NCBI RefSeq assembly: GCF_000152965.1
Contig: NZ_CH902583.1
Location: 1,518,919-1,574,971, forward strand
Source of the DNA: Roseobacter sp. MED193
Lineage (GTDB): Bacteria > Pseudomonadota > Alphaproteobacteria > Rhodobacterales > Rhodobacteraceae
Direction of reading: 5' to 3'
DNA length: 56,053 nt
The translations under genes were made by a program, and so were the position numbers. Under the pieces are notes generated by a model. The model did no database searches, was not told the origin of the DNA, and saw nothing but the letters and a program-made list of their open reading frames with translations. The stretch's first letter is position 1. Each line of letters begins with the position of its first letter. Of the stretch, positions 43,624 through 53,261 are shown piece after piece.

Positions 43624-44799
43624 TCAGTAGATCTCGAACAGGCCTGCAGCGCCCATGCCGCCTCCGACGCACATGGTGACAACGCCCAGCTTGGCCCCAC
43701 GGCGCTTGCCTTCGCGCAGGATGTGGCCAACCATCCGGGCACCGGTCATCCCAAAGGGATGTCCAATCGCGATAGAACCGCCATTGACGTTGCATTTCTC
43801 GTCGTCGATTCCCAGGCGATCCCGGCTATACAGTGCTTGGCTCGCAAAAGCTTCGTTCAGTTCCCAGATATCGATGTCATCCACGGTCAGACCATGACGC
43901 TCCAACAGACGTGGCACAGCAAAAACTGGGCCAATACCCATCTCATCCGGCTCACAACCAGCAACAGCAAAACCTTTGAAGGCACCCATGGCCTCAATCC
44001 CGCGTTGCTCAGCCTCTTTTGCATCCATCAGCACCACCGCAGCGGCGCCATCCGACAGCTGGCTTGCATTGCCTGCAGTAACAAAATTACCCTCGCCCCG
44101 AACCGGGGCCAGGCCACTCAGACCATCCAAGGTGGTGGTGGGACGGTTGCATTCATCCCGGTCTACCAGCGCCTCCTTCATTGAGATCTCACCGGTTTCC
44201 TTGTCCTTGACCGCCATTGTGGTGGTCATAGGTACGATCTCATCTGCGAACAGTCCGGCCTCTTGCGCCGCGGCAATGCGCTGCTGGCTGCGCAGACCAT
44301 AGGCGTCCTGATCTTCGCGGTTGATACCATAGCGCTGTGCCACAATGTCCGCAGTTTCGATCATCGTCATGTAGGTTGCCGGCTTGTGTTCCGCCAACCA
44401 AGCTTCTTTGACTGAACGCGCCTTGGGCTGCACCATCGAGATGCTCTCAACCCCACCGGCGACCATAGGCCCTGCACCCTCGCAGATGATCTGCTGAGCA
44501 GCCAGGGCGATGGACTGCAAACCGGACGAACAGAACCGGTTCACGGTCAGGCCAGATGTTGTCACTGGCATGCCTGCCCGCAGGGCAATCTGGCGCGCGA
44601 TATTGGCGCCGGTCTCGCCTTCGGGCGTGCCGCACCCAAAGATGCAGTCTTCGATCTCAGCAGCCTCAATGCCAGCACGGGCAACAGCGGCTTCCACAGC
44701 CGTGCCGCCCATAGTGGCCCCATGCGTCATGTTGAAAGAGCCACGGAAGGACTTGGCCAGACCAGTCCGGGCAGCGGAGACAATAACGACTTGTTTCAT
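43624..44799 (-). CDS. acetyl-CoA C-acyltransferase (thiolase)
   Basis: This 391-residue thiolase has the nucleophilic cysteine in '[18 protein letters not shown]', '[17 protein letters not shown]' with the catalytic histidine, and '[14 protein letters not shown]' with the second cysteine. It cleaves 3-ketoacyl-CoA with CoA to give acetyl-CoA, the last step of beta-oxidation. The start overlaps the FadB-like stop by one base, so translation is coupled. With the FadB-like protein it is likely to make a FadA/FadB-type complex. Confidence 0.95.
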   Translation of the reverse strand: MKQVVIVSAARTGLAKSFRGSFNMTHGATMGGTAVEAAVARAGIEAAEIEDCIFGCGTPEGETGANIARQIALRAGMPVTTSGLTVNRFCSSGLQSIALAAQQIICEGAGPMVAGGVESISMVQPKARSVKEAWLAEHKPATYMTMIETADIVAQRYGINREDQDAYGLRSQQRIAAAQEAGLFADEIVPMTTTMAVKDKETGEISMKEALVDRDECNRPTTTLDGLSGLAPVRGEGNFVTAGNASQLSDGAAAVVLMDAKEAEQRGIEAMGAFKGFAVAGCEPDEMGIGPVFAVPRLLERHGLTVDDIDIWELNEAFASQALYSRDRLGIDDEKCNVNGGSIAIGHPFGMTGARMVGHILREGKRRGAKLGVVTMCVGGGMGAAGLFEIY

Positions 44800-46892
44800 C
44801 AGCTGTTTTCCTTGTTGAGATCGTCAAATGTGCGGCCCTCGGCCACCAGTTTTTCCAAGAGCGGCGCGGGATCCCAGAAGTAAGAGTCTTCCTCGGCGCC
44901 TGCTTTGATTGTCGCCAACACCTTGTCCAGGCCTTCGATATCCGCCCATTTCAGCGGCCCACCGCGATAGCGTGGAAAGCCATAGCCAAAGAGCAGCGTC
45001 ATATCGACATCGAGCGGACGCCGGGCGATGCCCTCGCCCACCACTTTGGCAGCCTCATTGACCATTGCGGCCATATAGCGGGTGACGATTTCCTCATCGG
45101 TAAAGCTGCGCGGGGTGATCCCTTTGTCAGCACGCTCGGCCGCGATCAGATCCGACACTTCCGGATTTGGCGTCCCGCCACGCTTGCCCGCCTCATAGAC
45201 ATAATAGCCCTTGCCGGTCTTCTGACCAAAGTTGCCGGCCTCACACATCTTGTCGACATAGGAGCTGTCGCGTTCGCGCGGGTCCATGCCCTCGGCCCGC
45301 TTGCGTTTGCGCATGGCCCAACCGATGTCGAGCCCGGCCAAATCGGCCACCGCAAAGGGGCCCATGGCAAAACCAAAATCCGTCAGCGCCTTGTCGATCT
45401 GATAGGGCGAGGCCCCATCCAGGATCATGTGATCTGCAGCCTTGCGATAAGTCGACAGAATGCGGTTGCCGATAAAGCCATCGCAAACTCCGGCGCGCAC
45501 CGAGATCTTTTTCAGCCGCTGCCCCAGCGCAAAGCCAGTGGCCACCACGTCCAGCGCGGTTTTGTCGGCAACGACAATCTCCAACAGCTTCATCACATGA
45601 GCAGGCGAGAAGAAATGCAGCCCGATCACATCTTCGGGGCGCGAAGTACAGGCGGCGATTTCATTCACATCCAGGTAGGAGGTGTTCGAAGCCAGGATCG
45701 CGCCTTTCTTGCAAACCTCGTCAAGTTTTCCAAAGACCACTTTCTTGACGCTCATCTCTTCAAAGACAGCCTCAATCACCAGATCCACATCGCTGAGAGC
45801 CGCGTAATCCGTGGACAGGGTCAGGATTTCTTCGGTGAGCTGGGTGAACTGCGCCTCAGAGATCTTGCCCCGCTTCAAAGCGCCTTGCAGGTTGCCAGTG
45901 ATCCGCCCCTTGGCAGCCTCTGCAGCCGCCTCGGTCATCTCCAACATCACAACGGGCAGACCAGAGAGCAGCGCCGCCGTGGCAATGCCCGCCCCCATGG
46001 TGCCGCCACCGATGACACCAATTGAGCCCAGTTCGCGCGGCGCAACACCCTTCAGCTCGGGCAGCTTGCTGACCGCACGCTCCGAGAAAAAGGCATGGAT
46101 CATGCCCTGACGCTGGTCTGTGTTCATCAGTTCCATGAACAGTTCGCGTTCGCGCTTCATGCCCTCATCAAAGGGCAGCTCACAGCAGGCCTGAATTCCG
46201 CGCACCGCTACGGCGGGTGCCAGTAGGCCCCGGCCCTTTTTCAGAACTTTTTCATAGAGCGCGTCAAAGTCAACCGCCTCTGGCGCGGGCATCTCACTGA
46301 CAGGGCGACGCGTGGCGCCACTCTCCAACAGCTCCTGCGTATAGGCCAAACCAATCTCGCGCGGCTCTCCTTCTTCGATACGGTCCAGAATGCCCAGCTC
46401 CAGGGCTTCCTTGGCGCCAACCTGTCGGCCCGAAGTGATGACATCCACAGAGGCCTCTACACCAATCAGGCGTGGCAGGCGCTGCGTCCCGCCGGCGCCA
46501 GGCATCACACCGATCAGGACTTCAGGCAGCCCAACACGGGCAGAGGGTACCGCAATTCGGTAATGCGACCCCAGAGCCACTTCCAACCCGCCGCCGAGCG
46601 CCGTGCCGTGCAGGGCCGAGACAACCAGCAAAGGAGAAGATTCGATACGCGTGCAAAGATCTGGCAAAAAGATCCCCCGTGGCGGTTTGCCAAACTCCGT
46701 GATGTCAGCCCCAGCAAAATAGGTGCGACCGTCACCATAGATCAAAACTGCCTTGGCACCGTCTTTTTCGGCCCGTTCGATCCCGGCCAGCAGGCCTTCG
46801 CGAATATCATAGCCCAGCGCATTTACCGGGGGGTTCTGTGCTTTCAGAACCGCGATATCACCAATGCGCTCATATCCGATGGCATCTGTCAT
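44799..46892 (-). CDS. 3-hydroxyacyl-CoA dehydrogenase/enoyl-CoA hydratase (FadB-like)
   Basis: The bifunctional protein has 697 residues. Start chosen: ATG behind GAGAGGAG. The N-terminal crotonase domain (about 1-190) has '[21 protein letters not shown]' and '[20 protein letters not shown]'. The Rossmann domain starts near 295 with '[13 protein letters not shown]', followed by '[17 protein letters not shown]' and the C-terminal helical domain ('GFGYPRYRGGP'-like, here '[15 protein letters not shown]'). It hydrates enoyl-CoA and oxidises the 3-hydroxyacyl-CoA with NAD+. It is the first gene of the beta-oxidation operon; regulation is not visible. Confidence 0.95.
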   Translation of the reverse strand: MTDAIGYERIGDIAVLKAQNPPVNALGYDIREGLLAGIERAEKDGAKAVLIYGDGRTYFAGADITEFGKPPRGIFLPDLCTRIESSPLLVVSALHGTALGGGLEVALGSHYRIAVPSARVGLPEVLIGVMPGAGGTQRLPRLIGVEASVDVITSGRQVGAKEALELGILDRIEEGEPREIGLAYTQELLESGATRRPVSEMPAPEAVDFDALYEKVLKKGRGLLAPAVAVRGIQACCELPFDEGMKRERELFMELMNTDQRQGMIHAFFSERAVSKLPELKGVAPRELGSIGVIGGGTMGAGIATAALLSGLPVVMLEMTEAAAEAAKGRITGNLQGALKRGKISEAQFTQLTEEILTLSTDYAALSDVDLVIEAVFEEMSVKKVVFGKLDEVCKKGAILASNTSYLDVNEIAACTSRPEDVIGLHFFSPAHVMKLLEIVVADKTALDVVATGFALGQRLKKISVRAGVCDGFIGNRILSTYRKAADHMILDGASPYQIDKALTDFGFAMGPFAVADLAGLDIGWAMRKRKRAEGMDPRERDSSYVDKMCEAGNFGQKTGKGYYVYEAGKRGGTPNPEVSDLIAAERADKGITPRSFTDEEIVTRYMAAMVNEAAKVVGEGIARRPLDVDMTLLFGYGFPRYRGGPLKWADIEGLDKVLATIKAGAEEDSYFWDPAPLLEKLVAEGRTFDDLNKENS

Positions 46893-47354
46893 TCGAATCT
46901 CCTCTCCCTCTGTAGAGCCGCCGGGCATTCCCCAGGGCAGGCCCTCGATATTTCTCAATCTCAGCACAAGCCAAGTCGCCCCGCCAAGCCCCTGTCCTAT
47001 ACAGCAATCCAGAACCCTGCGTCACAGCCCCTGGTCCCGAAGGTACAGTTTTTCAGCCGCGCGGCATTTGTCAAAAATTCCATTATGCAGAACTCAGTTC
47101 CACAGAATTGGAGGCACACTAGGCAAGAGCCACCCAGTGATCAAGCAATAAACTTACGCGACGCTGGGGAATGCCGCACTGCGGAGAGACCTGGTGAAAC
47201 GACAATGGCAAAAGAGGGCAGCTGCCTCATGCAGATACCCTCCTTTGCAAGACGATGGTACTCTGTGCCCCCGCCACATGCCCCTGTGGGACAGCTGACG
47301 AGAAGCGAGGCAGGCAGGCTATCAGCTGCGCCAGAGCGACCTGCTGTTTGTCGT
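46893..47354 (-). promoter_or_regulatory. 462-base gap upstream of the beta-oxidation operon
   Basis: This gap lies between the UPF0261 gene and the FadB-like gene, both on the minus strand. It contains a TTGACA on the minus strand (complement near 47067-47072) without a good -10 partner, and a hairpin with a tiny ORF described separately (47141-47248). No larger protein gene is supported. The promoter of the beta-oxidation operon should be here. Confidence 0.4.
47141..47230 (-). CDS. possible 29-residue leader ORF
   Basis: An ATG eight bases after AAAGGAGGG opens a 29-codon frame starting 'MRQLPSFAIVVSPG'. The strong ribosome binding site lies in an inverted repeat (GCAAAAGAGGG at 47208-47218 against CCCTCCTTTGC at 47238-47248, one mismatch) that would mask it. 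This could be a translated leader controlling downstream genes, or chance. No family is recognised. Confidence 0.25.
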   Translation of the reverse strand: MRQLPSFAIVVSPGLSAVRHSPASRKFIA

Positions 47355-48602
47355 CTATTTCGTCTGTACTGTGGCGCGGACCACACCTTTGGCAGTCCAA
47401 CTGTCGAAAATCTCCAACACGCGCGCGCAAAAATCTGCATCATTGATGTGGCAATCCAGCTCATGCAACGCGACATTGTCAGGGCAGGCCCTGCGCAACT
47501 CGCCACAAAAGGCTGCCAGTCCTTCGGCATCATGCAGATCACCACCAGGGCGATCCCACTCGTTGCACCCCTGGGTGGGTAGAACCACCGCAACCGGAGC
47601 CTGTGCCTGCGCCAGTTTCATGCACATCTCCCGCGCCACTGTGCGGCGCTCGTCCGATTCTAACACGGCCGAAGACAGCAGCCGGTTATGGGCATGAATC
47701 GGCCGTCCCTCGAACGGTTCAGGCACCCCTTGCCAACCCACAAAATCCACCAGGTCATAGCAGCCGGGCGCCACCAATTGTGGCGTCGCAGCCCGCCCCG
47801 CATTTGTCAGGCGATCCGCTCCTGCCGACAGCCCACCGAACAGATGATTTGACACCTCCTGAGGCGCAAAATCCATCACCGCAGCAAAGGCGCCCTCTCC
47901 TGCCAGGCTTTCAAAGGCCCGCCCCCCCATGCCGGTGGCATGAAATACTGCCACCTCAAAGCCGCGCGCCTCCAGTGCCGGCTTAAGCGTCACCATGTAG
48001 TGCAGCACAGTCTTGCCAAAAGACGTCATGCCGATCAAAGGCCGCTCCCGACGGGGGGCTTCGACAGCCCGCGCTGCACCCAATACCGCTCCTGCAGCCT
48101 GGCTCAACGCGGCCTTACAGATCGAATTCAATCCATAAAGCCCCCCGGCCCAAAGGATCATCTGCACGTCCGCCGGAATACGCTCTGGCGGCATCAACGG
48201 GGAAAAGGCGACAGTAGAGACCACATATTTTGGCACTCCGACCGGCAGTGCTGCGCACAGATCCAACGCCAGATCGGTCCCCATGGTGCCGCCCAGCACA
48301 ATCACCCCACCAATACGCCCCGCGCGATACAGCTCCAGCGCTTTGGCTGCGGCCCCGGCACCCATAATCTGCATCGCTGTGTTTTCATCGCCCGATGCAA
48401 TCGCCGCCTCGATCGAGGATCCACCGGCCTCGGCAACCTGATGTTTACTCACATCCGTCGGGCGGCTTGGATCCCCAAGGACACTCACATCCATCGACAT
48501 AACCCGACCACCCTGACCGTGGATAATCTCCGCCAGATACTGCAGCTCATCGTCCTTGGTATCGTAGGTGCCTGCGACCAGAATTACCTTTTCCTCAGTC
48601 AT
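47355..48602 (-). CDS. Tm-1-like/UPF0261 family protein
   Basis: This 415-residue protein begins 'MTEEKVILVAGTYDTKDDELQYL', the hallmark of the Tm-1-like ATP-binding/UPF0261 family, with 'VIVLGGTMGTDLALDL' and 'IGMTSFGKTVLHYMVTLKPALEARGFEVAVFHATGMGG'. In plants Tm-1 binds tobamovirus replicase. The bacterial function is not settled. Bacterial members are often followed by a TIM-barrel PEP-hydrolase-like gene, which is absent here. It follows the ALDH and TTT genes on the same strand, separated by a repeat element. It starts behind GGGAGAGAG. Confidence 0.9.
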   Translation of the reverse strand: MTEEKVILVAGTYDTKDDELQYLAEIIHGQGGRVMSMDVSVLGDPSRPTDVSKHQVAEAGGSSIEAAIASGDENTAMQIMGAGAAAKALELYRAGRIGGVIVLGGTMGTDLALDLCAALPVGVPKYVVSTVAFSPLMPPERIPADVQMILWAGGLYGLNSICKAALSQAAGAVLGAARAVEAPRRERPLIGMTSFGKTVLHYMVTLKPALEARGFEVAVFHATGMGGRAFESLAGEGAFAAVMDFAPQEVSNHLFGGLSAGADRLTNAGRAATPQLVAPGCYDLVDFVGWQGVPEPFEGRPIHAHNRLLSSAVLESDERRTVAREMCMKLAQAQAPVAVVLPTQGCNEWDRPGGDLHDAEGLAAFCGELRRACPDNVALHELDCHINDADFCARVLEIFDSWTAKGVVRATVQTK

Positions 48603-48641
48603 AAAACTCTCTCCCAGCGGCAGCCCGCTGCTCCCCCACCA

Positions 48642-48697
48642 TCATCTTTCCAAAAATATTCCCGCCGGAGGCCACAGGTTTTGCCCCGCAAAACCTG
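48642..48697 (-). repeat. interspersed intergenic repeat, copy 3, with hairpin
   Basis: The core TCATCTTTCCAAAAATATTC and onward to GCCGGAGGC (48642-48672) is the reverse-oriented counterpart of the copy at 9232. It is joined to a perfect 10-bp stem, CAGGTTTTGC-ccc-GCAAAACCTG (48675-48697). The element ends three bases from the ALDH stop codon and may serve as its transcript end. Confidence 0.72.
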
Positions 48698-48699
48698 TT

Positions 48700-50184
48700 T
48701 CACAACTGGATCCAAGCGGTTTTTAAGTCCACATATTTGTCCAGGGCATGCAGGGATTTGTCATGCCCATTGCCAGACTGGCCAACACCGCCCAAAGGCA
48801 CCGTATTGTCAGCGCCCCCATAGGTATTCACATGCACAACCCCAGCGCGGATACCCGCAACCATCCGGTGGGCCCGCGAAAGGTCAGCAGTCCAGACCCC
48901 GGCGGCCAGACCAAAATCAGTGCCATTCGCCAGGGTCAAAGCCTCGGCCTCACTCTCAAATCTGGTAACGGATAAAACCGGCCCAAAAACCTCGCGCTGG
49001 AACAATGCGTGATCGCGCGCCACATGGGTGACAATAGTGGGCGCCATATAGCTGCCGCCGGTCTCTTCCAAAATACGTGACCCGCCAGTCACCACCTGGC
49101 CGCCCTCTGCACGGGCCATATCCATGAAGGAAAGGTTGCGCCGCAGCTGATCCTCGGAGTTCACCGCGCCAATCTGGCTGCCCAGATCCAAGGGGTCCCC
49201 CACGATTAACGCCTCGGCTTCAGCCTTCAACAAGGCCACAAATTCATCATGTACCGCAGCCTCAACCAGCAGCCGCGAGCCTGCCACACAGACCTGACCG
49301 GAATTGCGAAAGATCCCCATGGCCGAAACCTTTGCCGCCTTGGCCAGGTCCGGCGCATCGGCAAAGACAATATTGGGGGATTTTCCGCCCAGCTCCAGAT
49401 AGCAACGCTTAAGGTTGGAGCGCGCTGAGGCCTCCAACAATTTGCGCCCGGTACCACCCGATCCGGTAAAGGTCAGAACATCCACCCCCATGGACATCGC
49501 CAAGGCCGCGCCGGTCTCTGCACCAGAGCCGGTCACCACATTGAACACCCCGTCTGGCAAGCCGCATTCGACGCAGATCTCCGCCAGACGCAGCAGAGTC
49601 AGGGACGCCGTCTCCGCCGGTTTCAACACCACGGAATTGCCCATGGCCAGGGCCGGTGCCAATTTCCAGGCGCCGATCATCAGCGGAAAGTTCCAGGGGA
49701 CAATGGCCCCAACCACCCCAACAGGCGCGCGATGCACCAGCCCCAGCACATCCAGTGCCGTTGGCGCAACCTCACCGGCAACCTTGTCCAACGCCTCGGC
49801 GTAATAACGGAAGGTTCCGGCAGCCGATCCTGGCTCGGCTTTCAAGGCCATATTGAATTCGGTGCCATTGTCGCGCACGCCCAGAACCGCAAGTTCCACC
49901 GCCTCGGCCTCGATCCGATCGGCAATCCGGTGCAGCACCTGCTTACGTGCGGCGGGGGACTGCCGCGCCCAGCGGCCATCCTCAAAAGCCCGCCGCGCCG
50001 ATGCGACAGCGCGTTCAACATCTGTTGCAGAGGCGCCCTCAATTGAGGTCAGAACAGCCCCTTCAATCGGCGAAGTAACTTCGAGTGGCGTCCCCGAACC
50101 TCCTTGCCACGATCCTTCAAGAAAGAGTTTTTGCGGCGCGACATCAGCTTTCCGAAGCTGGTCGATGCGGTTTTGGTCTGCCAT
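48700..50184 (-). CDS. aldehyde dehydrogenase
   Basis: This 494-residue NAD(P)+-dependent ALDH has 'GAIVPWNFPLMIGAWKLAPALA', 'FTGSGGTG', 'LELGGKSPNIVF' (general-base Glu) and 'NSGQVCVAGSRLLVE' (catalytic Cys). The ATG at 50184 is behind GAAGGAGG, a very good ribosome binding site. It lies inside the 3' part of the TctA-type gene, which continues 136 bases past it in another frame. Context suggests oxidation of an aldehyde formed from the solute imported by the TTT system, perhaps after transamination. The substrate is unknown. Confidence 0.93.
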   Translation of the reverse strand: MADQNRIDQLRKADVAPQKLFLEGSWQGGSGTPLEVTSPIEGAVLTSIEGASATDVERAVASARRAFEDGRWARQSPAARKQVLHRIADRIEAEAVELAVLGVRDNGTEFNMALKAEPGSAAGTFRYYAEALDKVAGEVAPTALDVLGLVHRAPVGVVGAIVPWNFPLMIGAWKLAPALAMGNSVVLKPAETASLTLLRLAEICVECGLPDGVFNVVTGSGAETGAALAMSMGVDVLTFTGSGGTGRKLLEASARSNLKRCYLELGGKSPNIVFADAPDLAKAAKVSAMGIFRNSGQVCVAGSRLLVEAAVHDEFVALLKAEAEALIVGDPLDLGSQIGAVNSEDQLRRNLSFMDMARAEGGQVVTGGSRILEETGGSYMAPTIVTHVARDHALFQREVFGPVLSVTRFESEAEALTLANGTDFGLAAGVWTADLSRAHRMVAGIRAGVVHVNTYGGADNTVPLGGVGQSGNGHDKSLHALDKYVDLKTAWIQL

Positions 50185-51668
50185 TCGGCCTCCTTCAGTT
50201 CTTTGCGATCGCGCCAGACACGCAGGATATGACTCGCAAGAACCAAGATGATGATAGTGAAAAGAATGAACGATATCGGTCGGTTGATGAAATCCAACGG
50301 CTCCTTTACTCGGGCCATGCCCGAGCGCAGCTTGACCTCCATGATGCCGCCCAGGACCATCCCTAGGATGATTGGGACTGCCGGAAGGGAAAGCCGTTTG
50401 AGGATAAAGCCAAAGAGGCCAAAGCCCGCGGCAAGCAAGCAATCGGTGGCGGAGTTGCGCAGGGAGTAGACCCCGACAAAGCTGAGCGTCAGGATGCAGA
50501 CCCCAAGAAAGCGGTTGGGGATCTTGACCACCTGAACCAAAGAGCGGGTGGCAAAAAGCAGGAAGATCAGCACCAGCACATTGAGGATCAGCAGCGCCAG
50601 ATAAAGCGCCACAACAAAATCCATATCGTTCTGGAACAGCCCTGGCCCCGGCACCACATTGTGCACGTAAAACACGCTCAGCATCATGGCTGTCAGCGCC
50701 TCGCCGGGGATGCCCAGCGCCAGAAGCGGTACCATAGCGGCGGCGGGCACAGCGTTGTTGGCGGTCTCGGCAGCGATCAGCCCCTCGGAGGAGCCCTTGC
50801 CAAAATCCTGCGGCCGCTTGGAGCTTTTCTGGGCATAGGTATAGGACATGAACTGGGCGGTGAACTCTCCCACGCCAGGGATCATCCCCATCAGCACGCC
50901 AAAACTGGCAGAAACACCAGCAACGCGCGGATGGCGCGCCAGCTCACGCAGGCCTTGAAACATGCCGCCCCGCAGCTTGGTCACATGCACCTTTTCATCC
51001 TCATCCATCAGCAGCACAAAGGCCTGACTGAGCGCAAATAGCCCCAGAACCACAACGATGAGGTTCACGCCGCTGCCCAGAAAGTCCTGATCAAAGGTGT
51101 AGCGCTGGGTGTACTTCACCGGCTCCATGCCGATGGTGTTGAGAAAAATCCCCAGACAGGCCAGCGCGCCGGCAATCAAGGCCTGCCCCCGATGGGCGAC
51201 CACAACCAGGATCAGTCCCAACAACGCAGCAAGGAAGATCTCACGGCTGCCAAACATCGGCGCCACCTTGGCCAAAACCGGCGCAAAGAGGATGAGACAG
51301 ACGACCGAAAACACCCCGCCAAAAAAACTGGCGGAATAGGCGAGGCTAAGCGCGCGACGCGGTTCTCCGCGTGCGGTCATCGGATAGCCATCATAGGTGG
51401 TCAGCGCGTTGACGGCGGTGCCTGGCGTGTTGATGAGGATAGCAGGAATGGCGCCGCCATACATGGAGGAGCCATAGATCCCCAACAGTACCGTCAGGCC
51501 CACAATAGGGTCCATGGAAAAGGTCGCGGGCAACAGAATGGCAATCGCCACCGCTGGGCCAACACCTGGGATCGCACCGATCAAGACACCTCCGACCGAG
51601 CCTGCAAGCAGTGCCAGCGCCACGTCCCAGCGCATCAGAATTTCGATTGCAGAAAGGATGAGATCCAT
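50049..51668 (-). CDS. tripartite tricarboxylate transporter permease TctA
   Basis: This 539-residue protein has about 12 membrane spans. TctA signatures include 'GVLIGAIPGVGPAVAIAILLP', 'GGAIPAILINTPGTAVNALTTYDGYPM' and 'LMGMIPGVGEFTAQFMSYTYAQ'. Usual TctA proteins are about 500 residues. The extra C-terminal stretch from about residue 495 is basic ('KLMSRRKNSFLKDRGKEVRGR') and is encoded over the first 136 bases of the ALDH gene in another frame. Either the tail is a real overlap or an original stop codon was lost. With TctB and TctC it imports a carboxylate-type solute. Confidence 0.93.
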   Translation of the reverse strand: MDLILSAIEILMRWDVALALLAGSVGGVLIGAIPGVGPAVAIAILLPATFSMDPIVGLTVLLGIYGSSMYGGAIPAILINTPGTAVNALTTYDGYPMTARGEPRRALSLAYSASFFGGVFSVVCLILFAPVLAKVAPMFGSREIFLAALLGLILVVVAHRGQALIAGALACLGIFLNTIGMEPVKYTQRYTFDQDFLGSGVNLIVVVLGLFALSQAFVLLMDEDEKVHVTKLRGGMFQGLRELARHPRVAGVSASFGVLMGMIPGVGEFTAQFMSYTYAQKSSKRPQDFGKGSSEGLIAAETANNAVPAAAMVPLLALGIPGEALTAMMLSVFYVHNVVPGPGLFQNDMDFVVALYLALLILNVLVLIFLLFATRSLVQVVKIPNRFLGVCILTLSFVGVYSLRNSATDCLLAAGFGLFGFILKRLSLPAVPIILGMVLGGIMEVKLRSGMARVKEPLDFINRPISFILFTIIILVLASHILRVWRDRKELKEAEWQTKTASTSFGKLMSRRKNSFLKDRGKEVRGRHSKLLRRLKGLF

Positions 51669-51683
51669 CAGAAACCCCGAGGC

Positions 51684-52214
51684 CTAGAGATACAGGATAA
51701 AGAAATTGCGCAAGGCGCCCGGCAGGTACTCATAGAGCAGCGCACCAGGAATTTTGACGGCTAGAATGCCTTTGAACAGCACCACAACCATCAAGGCAAA
51801 GCCGAGGCTGATGCCCATCATGACCCTGCCGCGATAGCCCATACGTCGCGCCAACAGCGGCACAAAGACCAGGGTCACCGGCAGGTATCCAATGATCGGG
51901 ACCAATACCACATAGCCCATAAACCAGATCGCATATTCAGCGCTGCGCCCCCATTGCCGGGCTTCCCACAGATCATAGCGCGAGGCCCGCCGCCAGGGCA
52001 GTTGGTAGAAATGCAAGCCCCCAAGCAACACCATGCCGCCGAGGCTGACGGCGGGCCAGAACCGGGGCTGGGCAAAGAGCTTGGCCTTTTTAACCCAGGT
52101 GGTCTGCTCGCCGATCAGCGCCAAAAGCAGCACCGACAGGGTCAGAAACACAAGGGCAAAAACCAGCTGTCCGCGCCGGGGGCCAACAAAGCGGCGTTCT
52201 CGTTCGGTGGTCAT
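51684..52214 (-). CDS. tripartite tricarboxylate transporter TctB family protein
   Basis: This 176-residue protein has four hydrophobic spans ('LVFALVFLTLSVLLLALIG', 'WPAVSLGGMVLLGGLHFY', 'AIWFMGYVVLVPIIGYLPVTLVFVPLLA', 'VMMGISLGFALMVVVLFKGI'), the layout of the poorly conserved small TTT membrane subunit TctB. It lies between the binding protein and TctA genes, 15 bases upstream of TctA. A hairpin precedes it. Confidence 0.88.
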   Translation of the reverse strand: MTTERERRFVGPRRGQLVFALVFLTLSVLLLALIGEQTTWVKKAKLFAQPRFWPAVSLGGMVLLGGLHFYQLPWRRASRYDLWEARQWGRSAEYAIWFMGYVVLVPIIGYLPVTLVFVPLLARRMGYRGRVMMGISLGFALMVVVLFKGILAVKIPGALLYEYLPGALRNFFILYL

Positions 52215-52245
52215 ATGGGGGATCTTTTTCGCGCTAAAACGGAAA

Positions 52246-52267
52246 CCGGGGCCATTTCTGGCCCCGG
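52246..52267 (-). terminator. attenuator hairpin between tctC- and tctB-type genes
   Basis: A perfect 9-bp stem, CCGGGGCCA-gaaa-TGGCCCCGG (minus-strand reading), is followed by TTTCCGTTTT. It sits 16 bases past the binding-protein stop codon and probably reduces read-through into the permease genes. Confidence 0.72.
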
Positions 52268-52283
52268 CGGGACAAGGAGAGGT

Positions 52284-53228
52284 TTACTCGAGGATCGAGC
52301 CGATCTTTGCCATGGTAGCAATGTCAGTTGCCACACGGGCAGCACTGTCATCTGCGCTCTGCCAGTAGACCAGCGCCCCGGTTTCTGCGGCCACGGCCTG
52401 AGCGCGTTCGCTCATCATGGTTTTCTGCGCCACGGCGATGATTTTCTCGCGCACATCCTGTGGCGTGTCCTTGGTTACAAACAACCCATTCCAAAGCGCA
52501 ATATTGAGGCTCGCGTCCAGCTCACCGATGGCAGGTGCATCCGGCACCAGCGGGATACGCTCGTCCGTGATCGAGACCAGAACCTTGACCTGATCCAGGC
52601 AAGGAAGGATGAGCTGCAGAGTGGTGTTGATCACATCCGCATCGCCCGAGGCCAATGTGTTGCAATCCAGGGCGTCAAAAGCCGCATCCGAGCCCCATTC
52701 AAAACCGGCGTTTTTGGCAAATGCTTTTGTCACCTGGGTTGGGGTCAGCACATCGCCAAAATGGCCCAGCGCCACATCGTTTTCTTGGGCATGGGCAGCC
52801 AGCTCTTCCATGCTGGAATAGGGCGCATCACCCGAGGTAGCGATCACAAACGGATAGGTGAGGAAGATCCCCAGGGGGTCAAACTTCGCGGGTGTCAGCG
52901 GCGGGATGTCGATTTGGTGACCCATGACCGGCACGCCGATCACAAAGGAGCCCACTGTGTAGCCATCGGCGGGCGCATTGGCCACCTCAATGGCGCCAGG
53001 GAAGGGCCCGCCACCGCCGCCGGGCTTATTCACGACAGCAGCCGCAACGCCATATTCTGCCTGGAAGTCATCGGCGATCATCCGCGTCAGCACATCCTCC
53101 AGATCACCGGGAGGCCAGGGGACGATAAAGCTCACAGGCTTTTCTGGGTATTCCGCCTGCGCGGCTACGGCGCTAAGGCCAAGAGCCACCGCCGCTGCGG
53201 TGCCTTTCACGAGATGGGTCAGTTTCAT
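52284..53228 (-). CDS. tripartite tricarboxylate transporter substrate-binding protein (TctC/Bug family)
   Basis: This 314-residue protein has a Sec signal peptide (about 1-25, 'SAVAAQAEYPEKP'). The family start 'YPEKPVSFIVPWPPGD' and 'VVNKPGGGGG' are typical Bug motifs for carboxylate ligands. It binds the solute in the periplasm for the TctA/TctB permease. It is the first gene of the minus-strand operon and is divergent from the IclR-type regulator, with operator-like palindromes in between. The ligand is unknown. Confidence 0.93.
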   Translation of the reverse strand: MKLTHLVKGTAAAVALGLSAVAAQAEYPEKPVSFIVPWPPGDLEDVLTRMIADDFQAEYGVAAAVVNKPGGGGGPFPGAIEVANAPADGYTVGSFVIGVPVMGHQIDIPPLTPAKFDPLGIFLTYPFVIATSGDAPYSSMEELAAHAQENDVALGHFGDVLTPTQVTKAFAKNAGFEWGSDAAFDALDCNTLASGDADVINTTLQLILPCLDQVKVLVSITDERIPLVPDAPAIGELDASLNIALWNGLFVTKDTPQDVREKIIAVAQKTMMSERAQAVAAETGALVYWQSADDSAARVATDIATMAKIGSILE

Positions 53229-53261
53229 TTCAGTCTCCCGGTTGGTGCTGTGGTTTCAGCA

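Noticed and set aside
50185-50442. N-terminal extension of the aldehyde dehydrogenase
   Set aside because: The upstream frame is a shadow of the TctA-type gene, and the ATG at 50184 has a strong ribosome binding site.
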